From Alligator mississippiensis (taxonomy: Eukaryota > Chordata > Crocodylia > Alligatoridae), in the NCBI RefSeq assembly GCF_030867095.1, contig NC_081833.1, positions 73,971,395-74,035,394 of the forward strand: 64,000 nucleotides of DNA, written 5' to 3'. The notes under the pieces are model-generated. The model was not told where the DNA came from. It ran no database searches and was given only the letters and a program-made list of their open reading frames with translations. Within the stretch, counting starts at the first letter, position 1, and every line of letters begins with the position of its first letter. Positions 50,459 to 63,437 of the stretch are shown here, in pieces. Position numbers and translations under genes: made by a program.

Positions 50459-53400
50459 CTGCAAGGGAGAGGAAGAGACATAGTGCTGAGATTAGGCATG
50501 CTGCAAGGATGCAATGGAGCAGGCGGGGGCTGTGCCCAGGTCAGCAGGCCTCAAAACTGAACCAGCCAGGGCCCAGGAAGCAAGGAAAGGCAACTCTTCC
50601 CTGATGAGTTTTGCATGATAAATCATACCAGCTGGTGACACCCCCCAGATACCAATGCAGCTCTGAGGATTCATGCCAGCTGCGCACCTGGCCACAGCAC
50701 AGTGCCTGCTCATGTTCACCAAGTGCCCAAGTCCATCCCTGCCCTGGGATGCTCCTGTCCTTGGGAAGTAGTAGAAAGTGGGTGAAGTATCCCAAATCAA
50801 CCAGAACCTGAGAGAGGCTTTTGCAGCATTAGACTGTCGCGTGCTCTTGACCCTGGCAAAGGAGGCTCTGCTACAGACTGGGTGACTTCTCCCACCGCCC
50901 CAGGCAGTCGCATCCCACCCTCCTCTCAGGGCATCATCGCTCCCGACCTGCCCCTACCTTCGTCCAGATTGCCGATCACCGCCTGCTTCTTCAAGAAGTC
51001 GTTGCAGAGCTTCTTGGTCAGGCCGAATGCCAGCATGTTGTGAGTGAAAGTGCTGGGGAAAGAGACACACGTGTGTGGCACAGGCAGGCCAAACAGATAG
51101 CACATGATGCCCGCACCTGGCGGGCCCCTTCTCTCCTCCCCCCTCATCACACTGTCTGTCCCCAAAGGGCAGTGGCAGGGATGATAGTGGGATGATGCTG
51201 ACTCTCCACCTAGCAGCTGCTAAACGGGGCAGAGTGCTGCTATGCAGCTAGCAATAAGATGCAAAGACCCTGCTTTGCCTTCTCCACCTCCCCCCAGTGT
51301 CCTAGGCACAAAGGGCTCAATGGGTTTCTTCCTGTTGGCATGGGGGGACCCTGATGTCTCCCCTTCTCCTTACCCCAGCTGCCCGAAAGTGATGTTCTCA
51401 TTAAACCGCAGGCTGTCGTCCCGCTCCTCCTGGGTCATGTGGCACCACTTCTCCCTGCAAACGTCCAAGCAGATCTTGTACCGGAAAGCCTCCACGCCAC
51501 CCTCCCACCCCACCAAGAGATGGGCTACCCACGCCGTGCTGGCCTCGGGGGCAGCCAGGAGAGGACCTCAGGTGCACAGCACCCACGGTCACTCCTGCTT
51601 TCGGCGACCGCAGCTGATAGACTTCACCCCTCCTTCCTGACGTGCTCAAAGGACCCTTTAGCACCTGTGTTTGTTCTGCCTGACAATGAGTCCCTACACT
51701 GCCGGCTTGAGAGCGGGGAAATACTGGCTTGTGCCTTGCACGCACAGCTCTAGGAGAGACCGTTAGCACCACCAGCAGTGGGAAGGGCATGAATTTTACC
51801 TGCTGGAAGCAGCAATGCCAACATCGTCCCAAAGAGTAAAGCATCCCGCCCCACCTCCATTAAAATCTCGCGGGCCAAAAAACCCAGCACCTTGCAGCTG
51901 TTCAGCTGAGGGCGTGCTTCTCAACTGCTTTCCAACCAGCACAGTTTCCCAGAGAGCTGGGCTCTTTCTCCAAAAAAATAAACTTTAAAATGACAGAAAT
52001 TCAACCTAAGGAAGCGAGGCGGGATGCCCTTGATTATGCCGGTCTCTCCTGGGGCTGCAGAGTGATGACGGCGAAGCCAGCGCCTGGGTTAGCATGCTAT
52101 CTGCTGCACTTTGTGGCTCAAATTGGACTGCAAAGCACATTATATTGGACCACTGCGAGCAAGGAGACATGAGCTTCCCAGGCCAGCGATCATCGCACAG
52201 CTCATCGATTCGCGAGGAGTTTGAAACGAGACACAGGCTGTTCTCTCCACGAGGACTACGGGGCCCCAAAGCATCTTGTCCCATCCTCTCCTAGAGATAC
52301 AGCTTGATCTACACAATCCCGGGGACGTCTATGCTATGTCCCTGGAAAGGGTACTAGGTGCGGGCCAATCTGAGCATCGGTCCATTGGATTGCGCTGGTC
52401 GGACACTACCTGACTTTGGACCCTCCCTGTCCCATCCTGCATGCAAAAGGCGACTCAAAACTAGCACCAGGGAGCTGTGGGTCTCCCCCATCGGAGGTCT
52501 GATCTGGCTGGGCTTTCACAGGAAAACTACCATCGCAGAAGGTCATCCTGCCATACTCAATGGATGCCAACGAGAGTGAAAGACAGTTACGCGGGGAAGG
52601 CTGGTGTCCGGGGCTCAAGCCAGCCCTTTCCCGAAGCCAGATGATGGTTACAAGCCAGGCAAGGAGGAAGGAAAGGGACGGAGAAAGGAGCAGGTAGAAG
52701 GAATAAAGTGAAGAAGGAGGAGAACGACAGGGATGGAAAGCAAGCTTTTAGCGCACGTGTGACGTGGGACCCGGAGGTGCTGCATCACAGGGGAAAGGGT
52801 GGACCCCGGGATGAGACTCATTCAAGCCTTGATGGCACAAATTTCTGCTCCTGCTAAAAAGGGCGCCTGGCCACAGCTTCTTCAGACCTCACTTAGGCTG
52901 GGCTCAATCTTGAAAATCCTTCCCAAAATGAGCAGGCCTTTGGGTCACCTTGCGAGGAAAGGCTGCAAAACTGGCAGTGTAGGTGCCTAAATCAGCAAGG
53001 GTTGCATTGCTGTAGTGGAAAATGGAGGGGTAGGCCTAAAGGCCTAGAAGATGTGCAAAGTCTGCCTGGATAAAACTCACTATAACCGTTAAAATGCACC
53101 TCCTGATCCTAAAGCTGGAGAAGTGGGGAAACTAATTCAAGTGCCTTCAAATCCAGAAGCAACACTTTGCAGATCTCCTGGGCCCAGGGAGAGAGGAAGC
53201 TGATTTAGGTTCTCCTGCCTTTGTAAAGGCCTGATGAAGCAGAGAAAGATCAAAGCGACCAAGAGAAATTGAAAAGGTTTCCGGGCTTTAATTCAGGGAT
53301 AATGTGTTTGCAAAAGGAAAATGATGTAGCGCTAGTGAAAGACTTTGATCTTTGTGCTGCTCCAAAAGGACCACCACGGATGATTGCCTTCATCCATACC

Positions 53401-56400
53401 AAAAGGTGATTACACTAAATTATCTGCTGTACGATTTAATGGTGCTGGGGAAAGAGTTACCCAGGCACTGCAAAACGAGCTGCCAAAATTCAGGTCCTCT
53501 GCAAAGAAACCCATAAGCTAAGCTATGGGCATTGGACTGTATAGAGCACCAGGGGACCCCAAATCTAGTGAGCAGTTATAAGGATTGCTGAGCATCCAGC
53601 TAAAATGAACCCTTGTGCCTGCACAGACCTGATATAAAGACTGGGCCTGACTTCAGTCCCATTTAGCTCAGGCCTTGCCCTCCAGCCCAAATTGCAGCAG
53701 TCTTGACATGCACATCTAGCCCAGGTCGAGCCCACAAGGACTTTCCCTCTAAGACCTTCTCTGGGAGCTCCAAAGAGGCTCCTTTTTGGTTAATTTTTGG
53801 GTCATCCCTTATATGAGTCATTCCAAGATCAGACATCAAAGATCTAACATCCATATGTAGATCACAGATCCCTTCCCCAGCTCCAGCTGCCAGCTGTCCC
53901 CTCCTTGGTGGAGCAAGGAGCAACGAGCAATGATCTCAAGCTGCAGCAAGAAAAGTTGAGGTTGGATATTAGGGAAAACTTTCTCACTAGGAGGGTAGTG
54001 AAGCACTGGGGCAGTTTACCCAGAGAGGTGGACTCCACCTCTGGAGGTTTTTAAGACCCAGGTAGACAAAGCCCTAGCTGGGATGCTCCTACTTGGGGCA
54101 AGGGGTTGGACTAGATGTGACCACCTGAAGTCCCTTCCAACCCTCATTTTCTATGATTGCATGATTCCCCTTTGCATTTTGTTTAAGTGGGCCATCATGC
54201 CAAGCCTCCGGAAAGGAAAAGGCAGGATTTCAAATCAGCCACACATCTCGACCAACGGCAGCACTGGGAATGCACAACGCCAGCAGGCCGCGGACAGCTC
54301 TAGTCAGCACTGCGCGGACGCAAGGAAACAAGGGGGAGAAAAGCAACGTGTAGGGCAATGCGATTTCACAGCATCGTTAGCAAAAGAAAGCTTAAAAACA
54401 ACAACAAAAAAGAGCAGGAAGAAGGGGTAGGATGGCATCCCCCCTTCTAGGAGACTCCCTTTGCGTCCAAACACTGCCCTTGAAATGGATGTCAGCGTGC
54501 AAGATGGAAAACAGAAGAATAAATCACACTGTGCCCCATCCATCATGGGCCTTGCTCCTTCCCGAGGCCTCAATGCTGCCTCTTGTGATTAAGTACCCTT
54601 TAACATCAACCCCATCTATTTATTAAGGATTAACTGACACCAACGTGTCCTGGAGCTTCAGGGGCTGCCATTGCACAAGGCCTTGCCTAGCCCACTCTGC
54701 CCCGATGGTGTTTTAGGGAAAGGGCAAGATTTGGACCTAAAGCGAGTCAGCGCAAGTGCCAAAAACAAACCAAAGCAAAAAAGCAATGTGACAAAGTAAT
54801 GTGGACAGACACACCTCTTTTCCTCTTCCTCTCCAGCGTTCCCTCTGGAGCGGCAGCAGAAACAGGGCCAACAAAGGTTACGTGTTAAAGATCATGCAAG
54901 ATATATGGATGGAGAGAAAAAAAAAGAGAAGAAGAGATGAAGGAAAGAAAAGAAAGTCATTAGAGACAGAGAGGAAATCAAAGGCTCCCCCTCCCCAACC
55001 GTGAACGATCACCCCCAAAACTCAGCTCCTCTCCTGGCGTTTCTGCTACAGCCGTGACGGCGGGACCCTAGCACTTTGGTTAACAGTCCCGGGGAAGGAT
55101 TCAAGGCAGAGCTGCTTCTTTCGGGGCCTGGTTTGCTGAAGAGGGAGGGAGAGAAACCCAGTTTGGAGGGGAAGGCTTGGTTAGAAGCAGAGAGACTGCC
55201 CTGGATGGCTCTTTCCCCGATGCACCTTGCAGCAACAGGAACGCAAGTCTCTTAAGAGACGCGTTAGGAGGTGTCTCTCCTCCTGTTGAATGCAGAGGAG
55301 GAGAGACCAGTGTCCTAACTCAGGCAAACTGCCCCCAGCTACCATGAGTCTGCCTCAAGCAGGACTTCAGCATGGGCTCAATTCTGCCCAGACTCCTGGA
55401 GCCCTTCCTAGCCTGACACCAAGGAAATGAATGGTCTTGGGAGGGCAGCAATGCTTTGCTGAGCCCAGCCACGGACCCTGTTCCTGGCCTGGCGTGCAGC
55501 ACACCCACTTAAGTCCTCCCACGCTGTGAGATGGCACGATTTGGTCCAAGAACCAGCTTGGGAGACAGGGGCTGGCACCCCTGACGCCAGCTCGCCTCTC
55601 CTCTGCTTCCCAGCCCGCGCTGGAGGGGAGCGGTGCGCCTTACGTGTTGATTTGCACGGTGCCCAGAGAAAGGAGCTGTGGTGGGACAACGTAACATGCA
55701 GCACGTGCCGGAGAGACACCCCACTCCGCTGCTGGGGGTCTCTGGCGCTCGGGATGGAAAGCGTCCCTGTGGGGGATTTCTAGCTGCACACGGAGCCGCA
55801 CCCCTGTTGGATGATCCCCTATTCATACGTCCTTCCTCGAGAGCTGCCAGCTAGCTGTCAGCCTGTTTCATGCAGGCTTCACGACTGCAGAAGGCTGAGC
55901 TTTACATCGAAACGGTACGGACTTGCTAAATCAAACACCTACAAAGCATCCGCGCTGTCCCCCTCTCGCCCCAGATGCATCAACTCCAAGAAGGAAACCA
56001 GGTTTATTTGACAAGGGGTTTTTTCCCCCCACTGAATGATACATCACAGCCCTCTCTTTTCATTCTCTCTCAAGTGAACCCAATAGCAACTTCTTGCCTG
56101 GGACTGCCTTTCAGACTGGCCTATATTTACATGCATCCCCTTCCTCGCCCTTTTGTAACACTGGCACTTGTCTCATCCTTCTGAATTTCCCTTGTATCCC
56201 AAAATATATTACAAATAAAAACACCAGCAGGCCAGCGACCCCCTTGGCCGGCTCTTCTAGAACTCTTGGGTGAGGTTACCTGGGCCTGTTCGTTAACAAG
56301 GCTCGTCCCTGATAGACGGGCAAGTACTCGATCACCCGGATGTCACAGAAACACCCAAGTCCCCTTTTTCATCTCTCTCAGAATCGTGACCCTTCTTCCA

Positions 56401-59400
56401 TTTGCTCTGATCAGCCTAGGACGTCACTTGGTTTTCAGTGACAAAACAACTGCCTGTAATAAAAACCAAGGGCAAGACTAACACCTCCTGTGTTACTCAA
56501 GAAGTGTGTAATACCCAGGAGTGTATAACCTTCCTTTCACTAATATTTCCTTAGCAGAGCTTAGCAGAGCTGTAGGGGAGCCGAGAGGATGAAGAGCTGG
56601 CCCTCCCAGGAGGTGGCTGGGTTAACGATGACAATCCTCCGGGGGCGGAGGGGGATTAATGAAGGATTCTTAGGATAAATGACGTATGTCTGTGCACAGC
56701 CGTCAAGGCTCGTCCTAGAGAGGTTGAGGCTCAGGATTCGCTCCAGTCTCCGAGAGCTTCGGTCCACAAACACGAGTGATTGCCGAATGTCTCCTCGGGT
56801 TCAACAAATGCAACTCCCGCTGAGACCTGCACCTGAGGACATCAGCGCTTAACTCCAGACTGCCACGTTAGCAGGGAAGCCCTTTTTCCAGCTGCGAGCC
56901 CAGGCCAGGCGGAGTCATTTTGGTCCATCACGTCACCGTCTTTCTTGCCTTGCTGTTGGCCATTTCTCCTGCATTTGCATTTCCCCCGTAGTTCCCCGCG
57001 GCTGCTCCAGCCCTGGCTAGAGCTGCCACGACCTTCCAGCAGAGATGGGGGTGGATGGTGGAAGGCGAGTGCTATCCAAATGCTACCAGGCTGCAGCAGG
57101 AACCAGCCCAGTTTGAGGTTTAGAGATTGCAGAAAGAGCTACGGTGCAAAAATCCAAGGCAGGGCAATTTGTGACCCCCACTCCCCCCCAAACATGTGGT
57201 GGCAGCTGAAGCAGGAGGGGAGACGAGGCATCTAGGGACCACAGCAGCACAAACCAAGCCACCCCTGAGTCATTAGGTGCTGAGCGAGGGCAGGATTTCC
57301 AGCTCACCTGACTCAGCTTTATGCCACGACACTGCTGCCAGAAGCCTGCCGAAAAGCCCCACGGCTCCTGGGAGTATCGTGATTGCTGTCTCAGCGAGGT
57401 GCACTTTGCACCCCGCTGTTCAAGGAGCTCTGTGTTACTCTGGCCCTTGCAGGCACCAAGCGTGGATACCGTCACTGGAGTCTTGCCTGTGCCAGTCACT
57501 ACCACGCAGCACTGCCTTGCATCTTCCAGTCCCATTTCTTCCCCCAGGAAATGGGGTAGGGCATCTTGAAAGCTTGTGCCAGCTCACGCTGCCCCTCTGA
57601 CCACCTGTACCAAGCGTTTCATGGCCTGTAATAAAAGCTGCAGCAGACTCAGCTGCAACGCTTGCCAACGCTACACCCCAACACCTGCTCCACCTGCTAT
57701 GCTTGCTGCTGCTCTCTGATGAGTCTCAGTCCCCAGTCATGTTCAGGAGCTGGGCTCTTGCCCTCCCGGGAGAGGCAGGCAGGGTACTGGGGCCTGTCCT
57801 GGCACTGCGGCGATCTCGGGGGCACTGCAGGCAGCGGCTCCCCAGCACTTCTTGGTGATAACGTCTTGTTGTAGAGCAGGGAAATCAGCCATCAGGTTAA
57901 TTGGGAACGGCATCGCAGCTGGGAACGGCATCTGTCCTTGCAAAACACTCGCGCCTGCTAATTTTATACCTAGTCAATGCAAAAACACGTGGCACGGCGC
58001 TTCAATAGGTGCTTCTGTCGGCACACGCGAGGTGATGGAAACATGCCAGCTGTCATCAGTCCACCAGGCAGCTTCAGGCCCTGGAAACCCAGGCTGCTTT
58101 CTCCACTCCAGGTGAAATGAGAACGACTGCTCAGAGGTGAATGCTGCATTGCAATGCTTAGGCCTGCCGGGTGGTTGTCAAAGCCTCAAAGCATTTGCAA
58201 ACGTGAAGAAGCACGAGTGCTCATGTCCCCATTTCACAGGCATCAACACTGAGGCCACGGGAGAGGCGTGACCTGCTGGGGGTCACCCAGCGAGTCCACA
58301 CATGGGAGAAACTCAGCCGAATCTTCCAAGTCCCGGCCTAGCACTGTGCTACCTTTCTTAAAGAAACAGTGCTGGGTAAAAAACAATACATGTTCTTTCT
58401 AAGCACGTGCTCCCCGCCTGCTCCCCGCTGCAGGCCACACAGCCGTGCCCCGAGAGAACACAAAACCTGAACCGACTCCTCCCTGTAGCTAAGCTGCTGC
58501 TTTCGACACTGAATTCAGCAACAAGAAGAGTCATTTGCACTCCTGCTCCCGGTCAGCTTCCTTCCCTGGTTCCCAGCCTGTCCCACATCTGCGCTAGTGT
58601 AACTCTTGCTTTAAAATACAAGAGCAAACAGAGCAAACCCTGGCCAGAGCCCGGATGCATTGCATCCCCTCGGAGCCATTTACACCTCTAAATCCTTTAA
58701 CAGGATCTAGGCCCATGTGCTCAGACCACGTGTGCTTTCCTCTGGCTCCCTACCACCACTCAGCCTAGGGGGTGTTATTCCAAATATTGCCACCTGGAAT
58801 AATTTGTCATTGCTTTCTCCTGCAGTCAGCGATGTAGCTTTATCCAGGCGAGAGCAGCAGGAAAAAAGCAGGCTGGAAGACTGGGGTCTTGACACAGAAG
58901 TATAACGTTTCCAGCTAGTTTGGTTTGGACACACATGATTTCTGTGGCTTCCCCTGTCCCCAGAGGATGCTGTCTTCACAACCCACCTAGGGACCCTGCC
59001 AGCCTGCCACACTGTGACCCTCGATGGGTGACCTGCTGGTCTAAGTGGTTGGCTTAGATGGCACCCATTGCTGCTGTCACCAACAAGCCTGGTCCCCAGC
59101 CCTGTCCCAGGAAGATCCAGCTCAGTAATGACCTGCCACAAGGTAACGGCAACTTCTAATCTCCATGCCAGGCACCTCCAGGAGGAAGGATGGGGGATTG
59201 GACTCCCCACCCAGGTCCCAGGCAGAGGGGGCATGGTTAGCCCTTGCGTTACCTGTGGGAACAGACTTCCCCAGGCAGCAGAATCGAAGAGCTGGGCTGC
59301 AGCAGTCACCCTTTGGGAGAGGCAGGGGAGGACGAGGGCAGCTCTCCCCCCACCACCCCTGCACCAGGCCTTGCCAGGGCCAGGCAGGACATAGCACTAG

Positions 59401-62400
59401 CATCTTACCTGGTGGTTGGAGACCTCTTCCTCCTCTCGCAGTGGACGGCGTCGAAGAAAGCCGCGTTCCAAAACCGCAGGGTGTGCCTGCAGGACAAGGA
59501 GACGGCACTGGAGACCGGGGCAGGAATGGCTTGGGGAGCATCTGCACATGCAGGTGCAGTGTCCAGCCAAAGACTATGCATCTGAGAGGAGTGACATGAG
59601 CCCAGGAAGCCAGGGCACAGCTAGCTCCTTGCAGCCGCAGCTGAAGACGGGGCACCGGTGCTTACCAGATGGGCTGCTGCTTCAGGTGCATGTACAGGTA
59701 GATCTTCTCCCCCTTCTTCTCCTCCTCGTCCTCGGGGCTCTGCATGGAAACTGCAGGGAAACACGCGGTCATGCGCCCAGCTTCACATGCAGACTCAGCA
59801 CCCCAGGGGCAAAGCTTCTCCTGGTTTCCGACACCCCTCCCATCTCCACCTCCACCGCTGGGAAGCCACGTTGCTCCCTATGGCTGAGCCACCCCCTCCA
59901 AGCCCAGATCTGGAGGGTCCTATAGAGAAGCCTGCCATGCTCACCTGTCTTCTGCAGCTTCTCCTTGGGCTTGTCCTCGATGTCCCTGCAGCACAAAGAT
60001 CGTAGCAGTCAGAGCCTCTCTCTCTGCCATTGATGGATGCCCCATCAAAGCCAGCTCCAACTCTGTCTGCCCGTGCAATAAGACCCTTTCAAACGATGAT
60101 GGCAAGGGAGAGCATCATTTATTTTCTAATAACCCAGCTCCTCCAGAGCTGCTGCTGGGATGCAGGGCCAAGACACACGGGCTGAGAGAGCTTGAGGTTG
60201 ACTTGCTGTCAGAATACTCTGGCTAGAGCTCGATCAGCCTGGTGCAGGAGGTGGAAACCAGCTTCCCTCTCCAGAGCCACTAGAAAGTCTCTGTGTGCTC
60301 CCCAACCACACTCTGCTCGTTATGATGCATGCATGCACCTCACACCCACTGGGCAGGATGGGGAAACCGAGGCACAGGGAGCTTGCAGGGGTTAACGGTG
60401 CATCCCCTTGATCCCACCTTCTGGGACGGCTGACTGGCAAAGACCAGGGTGTGCCCCAGGGTTTCATCTGGACACCTCCCCGTCCTGTTGTGGTCCCCTT
60501 CCCTTCACCCAACACATCCCCACAGCAACCACAGCCGACTGTTCCTAAGGCCAGGCAGCATTTGATTCTCTTTAATAGGCTGCAGGAGCTGGAAAGGACG
60601 AGCTGCCAGCAGCTGCGACCACCAAGCCACTGCAGTCAGCCATGCAGTCTGCAATCTGCTGCTCCCAACCCAAATACACAGGTCTTCAGGGATGGTGCAG
60701 CTCCATGCACCAGGGGGAAGGTTGATGGGGTATGTCCACCCCACAGCTGGCGTGGGAGAACAGGAAAGAGGGGGTGTTGCTTGCAAGAAGCGCCCCAGAA
60801 GTGCTGGGGACATGGTGTAGATGTGCCCTATTGATGGTCAGGTCGCTCATCCATCCCGTTTGTCTCTAGCCCCGGGCTCCGGCACTCCCCACCCCCAGCA
60901 CAAGCAGAGAGGACACTCACTCGCTCTTCCGGCCCATGAACTTGGTCTCCAGCCCCCCGAAGAAGCCTTTCATGTTCTCGGTCTTGGCCGACGTGTTCTT
61001 GAGGAGTCTCTCCGCAATGTCCTTCTTCTCGGCCAGCCAGCTGTTGGCTGACTTCAGGTACGAGTCGATGCTCCCCACGGGCTTCTCCTTCGCCTCGGAG
61101 GGCAACGTGTGCATTTTCCCTACGAGAAAAGGCAGCTCCCTTCAGCTGAGCCCCCGTGGCAAGGGGGCACTGCCCTCTCCTACACGGCTGGGCTTGAGTG
61201 ATGGGCTCCCCGAGCTCTTGCTCCACGTGATGGTACCTGGACAGGCCAGGCTTTTACCCAGGCATGGACTAAATCAGTAAGGTAGGACTGTCAGATGCCC
61301 AAACTCTGGGGAATTAATAGGGGCAGACATTTGCCAAGTGTCAGCTGCCCGTGGGTCTGCTCTTACCCGGAAGCAAGTGAAAGCGAAACAGCACTAATTG
61401 ACTTCTTTCATTATTCTTATATCAGTCTTATATGTATCAGTCTTATACCATTATTCTTGCATTATTATCATTCTTTGATGATTGTTTCATTCACTTCTTC
61501 CAGTCAAAGCTAAATGACCACAGCTCAGCACTCGATCCTCAAGGAAGAAGAACGGGCAGAAGGACAGGTCTTGTAGAGCAGCTGGTACCTGATAAACCCC
61601 TACCCACTTCTCACCCTGCAATGTACCTCCTCTCACCTCTCCTCGCCCTCTCCGTATACCATGTCACCAAGTCTCCATGCAAAGAGCCCCCGAAACGAGC
61701 TGCCCCGAGCTCAGGACGAACCTCTGCATTTCTGCACTGGCTGCACCACGCGGGTTATCATTTGGGGGTGGCAATTTTAGGTGTTTTTGAAGATAGAGAG
61801 GGCTAATTTCCAGCATATGTGGAAGCCAAGGCATGAGGTTGCACCAGAGCTGGACACGGGGGTGTATGACACTAGGCCCAGTTGCAATCCTGAGATAAGG
61901 GCACTTCTTCAGCTAGCAACCCCCCCATCCTGCTTCAAGAGCATGTCTGACCTGCTAGTGGAGGGGGCTGGCAGCAGGGCCGACACTCCCAAACTTGCTT
62001 GGGGACCAGAAGCACTGGAGACACAGTGAAGTAGCTTCTGCATAGACTGGCAGCCTGAATAGGCCACCCAGGTCCCAGCTGGCATGCACAGCCCACACTG
62101 AAGTCCACAACCCTGTGGCTTCACTGCTACTGGTACCCAAACTGGCTGGAGAGAAGCTGGCTCGGGTGCATCTCCCAGGGTTGCAATCACACCTCTTGAT
62201 TGCACTGCTGAGGTCGCTTTACAATGCCAAGTCGTGTCAACGCCCCGTCTCCTCCAGCCACAAAGCAGCTGGCCAGCTGGAGCCTCTTACCGACGTAGTA
62301 ATACGTGAAGCACATGGTCATCAGGTTTTTGGCAGGGCCGAAGTCGTCCATCTGGTGACACCTGGAAATGGAGGGGGAAGAGGTGGAAGGATCAAGCAGA

Positions 62401-63437
62401 GGTAGCCAAAGCAGCAAAACCCCATGCCTGGCCGGCGCTGGTCCCAGGAGCAGGAGTGTCACGTGGTTTGGGTCTGGGTCACACTTGTTATTGAGGATCT
62501 CATTTGGGAACGTACCCCAGACACCCTGCATCCTCTCATCCTAATCCCCCCGGCTCCCTGGTCTGCATTGCACTCTGCTATGAGTAGTAGCGGTGGGAGG
62601 CATCTGCGGGTCTCACACCCTGCTAGACCCTCTGCTTCCTAGCATCAGCCATGGTGGTGCGCACTTTGCTCCCCCAGTATGTGGCTGCCAAGCTGAAGGA
62701 CCTGCAAGCAAATTAGGAGCCAAGCAACCAGCTGGGAGCAAGGTGGGTGCAGTGGCTGGATTGGGCAGGTCCCACCAAAGACTGTGCCCTGCATTTAAAC
62801 AGGGCATCGACACCAACCACGAAGCAGCGTAGGGCTGAGGTTTGATTCAGCCTCAGCTGCTCTCCAGCAACAGGGCAGCATGGTGGCTTTAACGCACCAG
62901 CAAGCAAGCATTAGGCACCCAAACGTATTGCTTTCCCATCCAGCATGACTTACTCGAAGAGCACGACGGCGAAGGACTGCACCAGCCGGTAGAAGGTCTG
63001 CTCAGAGACGCACTTGGAGTTGCAGCGCTGCAAGCACAGACAAAGCTGGCATCAACACTCGGAAGGGGAGGTGAAACTAGGAGGTTTCTTGGTCATGGGC
63101 TGCCCTCAAAGGCATGCCACAGAGCTGGCCTGGCCCATCAGGAGGGAGTTTCAAGCACACAATGTGTCTTGGAGAGTTTATCCAAGAGGACTGTCAATTT
63201 GGGGAGCTCTCTCCAAGGCTCAACCTCCCCGAGACCGTGATGGACACATCATCGGCACAGCAGAAGGCAGCAGTAGAGCAACAGCCTATCTTTGCCACGG
63301 CCCTCCCTCCTAAGACAAGATAGCCGCGCTCCCTCACCTGAGCGCTCACGTATCTCGCGAACCACTCCCGGCCTTTGCCGTTCTCGCCGCTGCACAGCTC
63401 CCCAAACTTGGCCTTCTCCTCCTGGTCCAGGTCCTCC
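50409..63437 (-). CDS. KIAA0513: KIAA0513 orthologue, 3' ten coding exons
   Basis: Ten exons, all in phase, 874 nt in the window, ending at TAG 50411-50409. The N-terminal part (about 120 residues in human) is beyond the right edge. The protein is highly conserved with human: [113 protein letters not shown]. It is a soluble, largely helical protein of poorly known role, reported in brain and with a region related to part of the SBF2 family (from memory). The stretch after [13 protein letters not shown] differs most from human and is shorter: the human basic linker is replaced by a small exon ([13 protein letters not shown]). It is convergent with CIBAR2, as in human. Confidence 0.95.
50958..51052 (-). 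CDS. KIAA0513: KIAA0513 exon ([20 protein letters not shown])
   Basis: 95 nt, phase 2 to 1, acceptor ccccag, donor gtaggg. Near identical to human. Confidence 0.96.
51374..51454 (-). CDS. KIAA0513: KIAA0513 exon ([12 protein letters not shown])
   Basis: 81 nt, phase 2 to 2, acceptor ttgcag, donor gtaagg. [20 protein letters not shown] aligns with human DKWCHMTQAEKDDRQTEEN. Confidence 0.94.
53927..54167 (+). repeat. CR1 LINE 3' end
   Basis: Plus-strand CR1 tail: aggttggatattagggaaaa, gaggtggactccacctctgg, then gttggactagatgtgacc and the end ctatgattgcatgattcc (the CR1 terminal attctatg-type repeat). Confidence 0.92.
58225..58350 (+). repeat. MIR-like SINE fragment
   Basis: ccatttcacaggcatcaaca, then ctgctgggggtcacccagcg, then tgctacc tail in MIR order; in the 8 kb intron. 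Confidence 0.6.
59409..59486 (-). CDS. KIAA0513: KIAA0513 exon ([18 protein letters not shown])
   Basis: 78 nt, phase 2 to 2, acceptor ctgcag, donor gtaaga. Near identical to human, ending KRSPTT. Confidence 0.95.
59666..59750 (-). CDS. KIAA0513: KIAA0513 exon ([16 protein letters not shown])
   Basis: 85 nt, phase 1 to 2, acceptor ctgcag, donor gtaagc. [20 protein letters not shown] as in human. Confidence 0.95.
59945..59985 (-). CDS. KIAA0513: KIAA0513 small exon (basic/acidic linker)
   Basis: 41 nt, phase 2 to 1, acceptor ctgcag, donor gtgagc. [14 protein letters not shown] aligns loosely with human NEEDENKPQEKRPR. Confidence 0.88.
60355..60400 (+). repeat. Short MIR-like fragment
   Basis: Contains gatggggaaaccgaggcaca followed by gggagcttgcagggg. 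Confidence 0.35.
60921..61119 (-). CDS. KIAA0513: KIAA0513 exon ([17 protein letters not shown])
   Basis: 199 nt, phase 1 to 2, acceptor cgtag, donor gtgagt. [20 protein letters not shown] and [12 protein letters not shown] as in human. Confidence 0.96.
62291..62361 (-). CDS. KIAA0513: KIAA0513 exon ([12 protein letters not shown])
   Basis: 71 nt, phase 2 to 1, acceptor ttccag, donor gtaaga. [20 protein letters not shown] as in human. Confidence 0.96.
62954..63027 (-). CDS. KIAA0513: KIAA0513 exon (RCNSKCVSE)
   Basis: 74 nt, phase 0 to 2, donor gtaagt. [20 protein letters not shown] is near identical to human. Confidence 0.96.
63338..63437 (-). CDS. KIAA0513: KIAA0513 exon ([12 protein letters not shown])
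   Basis: 100 nt, enters in phase 2 and ends phase 0; acceptor ttgcag, donor gtgagg. [15 protein letters not shown] is as in human. Confidence 0.96.

Larger units (their letters stand above)
51455..59408 (-). other. KIAA0513 8 kb intron
   Basis: Between the HTLRFW and KWCHMTQ exons. Contains CR1 (53927-54167, antisense to the gene) and a MIR-like piece (58225-58350). The rest shows no exon, since flanking phases fit directly. Confidence 0.75.
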